DNA from: Ciona intestinalis
Taxonomy: Eukaryota > Chordata > Ascidiacea > Phlebobranchia > Cionidae
Length of the DNA: 64,000 bases
NCBI RefSeq assembly: GCF_000224145.3
Contig: NW_004190356.2
Location: 310,001 to 374,000, forward strand
Direction of reading: 5' to 3'
Below are positions 57,508-64,000 of this stretch, one piece after another. The translations under genes were made by a program, and so were the position numbers. The first letter of the stretch is position 1, and each line of letters begins with the position of its first letter. Under the pieces are notes generated by a model, which did no database searches, had not been told where the DNA came from, and was given only the letters and a program-made list of their open reading frames with translations.

Positions 57508-57706
57508 TATAGTAATGTGGGGAAAGACGGGACACCTTTTCATTTTATTTTCTCATCCTATTTGTTAGTAAACAAAGAATATTAAAAAAATTATAAAACT
57601 TTATTCTCACCACTTTCATCGATTTTTGTGAATTTTTTAAAACGTGATCAGGATTTTTGAATATTATGTGATAAAGGTGTCCCATCTTCCCCCATCCTAC
57701 TATATC
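57508..57706 (-). mobile_element. Family M MITE copy 17
   Basis: Complete, reverse orientation. Confidence 0.75.
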
Positions 57707-57965
57707 ACCCCCGCATATATTTTAGTAAGTCGTCGCTGTTATGGGTTTGATAACCTTGCCGGACCTTTGGCTAAACATGGCCTACAGACATCTTTAGCAG
57801 GCCATGGGCTAAAGTTTGTTCGATAAATTCAACCAACATCAGTTACTTTGAAGGACGTGGAATCGTGAAAGGAAACTTGATTTTCGTAACCCATGCTTTT
57901 AAAGTGTGGTGTAAACCAGTCATTTGATGTTCTTTTTTTTGTTCAGTCAATAAATGCTTACAGCG

Positions 57966-58042
57966 GTTATAGCCGAATAGTGCAGTTGGTTGAAGCATCG
58001 TGATAATAACGCGAATGTCGCGGGATCGATTCCTGTATTGCT
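57966..58042 (+). tRNA. Degenerate tRNA-Ile(AAT)-like sequence
   Basis: GTGCAGTTGGTTGAAGCATC, GATAATAACGCGAATGTCGC and GGGATCGATTCCTG track the D arm, anticodon arm and T arm of tRNA-Ile(AAT). The acceptor stem does not pair, so it is a pseudogene or SINE head. Confidence 0.45.
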
Positions 58043-58056
58043 GGTCAAGTTGGTAC

Positions 58057-58108
58057 CTCGAAAGCTCAGTTGGGATAGCGTTAGTTTTAATTTTGAAGTA
58101 AATTACCA
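58057..58108 (+). tRNA. tRNA-Phe-like 5' half
   Basis: CGAAAGCTCAGTTGGGATAG then CGTTAG matches the 5' half of tRNA-Phe(GAA). The anticodon arm is degraded and the T arm is missing. Confidence 0.35.
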
Positions 58109-58109
58109 A

Positions 58110-58156
58110 CGTCCATGGGTGGGCTCGAACCACCAATCTTTCGGTTAACAGCCGCT
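58110..58156 (-). tRNA. tRNA-Asn(GTT) 3' half, pseudogene
   Basis: On the minus strand CGGCTGTTAACCGAAAGATT then GGTGGTTCGAGCCCACCC is nearly identical to the anticodon loop and T arm of tRNA-Asn(GTT). The 5' half is not recognisable. Confidence 0.55.
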
Positions 58157-58568
58157 TACTCAAATGTATTAAGCAAGCAAAGTTGAACCTAAATCTCAGC
58201 TTTATGGCGTCCGGAGACCAATATAAAGAATAGTGACATTTATTCATGCGTGTTGATCATAAATAGATATATATTTTTATTCGTTGCCAAATAATGTATG
58301 TGGCTGATGTATCAACACACACTACAACAATATTGCATACAAGACCAACATAAATATCTTCACTTTGTAGTAGGACCTTATTTGTGCTAATAAAACGTAG
58401 CAAAATTGTAGTCGTGATGACATGGATGCTAAATTAAGTATCAAAGATTATTAACAACAGGATAAAATCAAACGGGCGAAGTAAAATTTTTAAGGGTTGT
58501 CAAAATTGAAAATGTTTAAGCGCTTTGTGGGTGACGTCATTAATGACGTAGCGTGCATGCTGCTGCCT

Positions 58569-61983
<3,415 letters not shown>

Positions 61984-62108
61984 NNNNNNNNNNNNNNNNN
62001 NNNNNNNNNNNNNNNNNNNNNNNNNNNNNNNNNNNNNNNNNNNNNNNNNNNNNNNNNNNNNNNNNNNNNNNNNNNNNNNNNNNNNNNNNNNNNNNNNNNN
62101 NNNNNNNN
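61984..62108. other. Assembly gap of 125 N within UGP2
   Basis: The gap interrupts the exon that begins at 61909 and, on its other side, a second copy of the exon at 59753-59919. Two sequences that are not neighbours in the gene meet here. Confidence 0.95.

Positions 62109-64000
<1,892 letters not shown>

Larger units (their letters stand above)
55558..58568. other. Intergenic region between arginase and UGP2
   Basis: It holds the arginase promoter side, a 106-codon ORF with a good start context (56002-56322), three MITE copies, a possible signal-peptide exon (57313-57369) and a cluster of three degenerate tRNA-like sequences (57966-58156). Confidence 0.55.

Overview
The window is eukaryotic nuclear DNA: AT-rich, with genes split into many short exons by GT-AG introns. 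It almost certainly comes from an ascidian tunicate, most probably a Ciona species. Three things point there: the compact but intron-rich genes with chordate-like proteins, the dense small MITEs and tRNA-derived SINEs, and a near-identical block at the right end that looks like an unmerged second haplotype. Species is an inference, since no search could be run. All exon limits were read by eye from splice signals, reading frame and protein similarity, and exon lengths and phases agree across each gene except where noted.

Layout. (1) 217-25073, minus strand: a CKAP5/XMAP215/ch-TOG microtubule polymerase gene. Thirty-two coding exons are visible; the last part of the protein lies off the left edge. 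A 1.1-kb coding-looking exon of unknown identity (19777-20936) sits in its fourth intron. (2) 25074-27323: intergenic, with a foldback element and tandem duplications. (3) 27324-32310, minus: a polyubiquitin gene in which every ubiquitin unit is cut by an intron in the Gly35 codon. Ten complete units are visible and at least one more is hidden by a 500-N gap. A TATA box and a probable non-coding first exon lie upstream. (4) 33328-36496, minus: an ARF-family small GTPase in four exons. (5) 38091-41383 and 45749-49911, plus: two paralogous tetraspanins in tandem, each lacking its first exon in my model. (6) 50515-55557, minus: a ten-exon arginase that meets tetraspanin 2 tail to tail. (7) 58569 to the right edge, minus: the C-terminal half of UDP-glucose pyrophosphorylase (UGP2). 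The segment 59780-61693 recurs at 62109-64000 after a 125-N gap.

The genes do not form a pathway: they cover microtubule dynamics, ubiquitin supply, vesicle traffic, membrane scaffolding, arginine hydrolysis and sugar-nucleotide synthesis. The most interesting structure is genomic. It includes the intron-per-unit polyubiquitin gene with three recurring intron classes, an exact intron presence/absence between the tetraspanin paralogues, the unexplained large ORF inside CKAP5, and about twenty copies of one MITE concentrated in the right half of the window.
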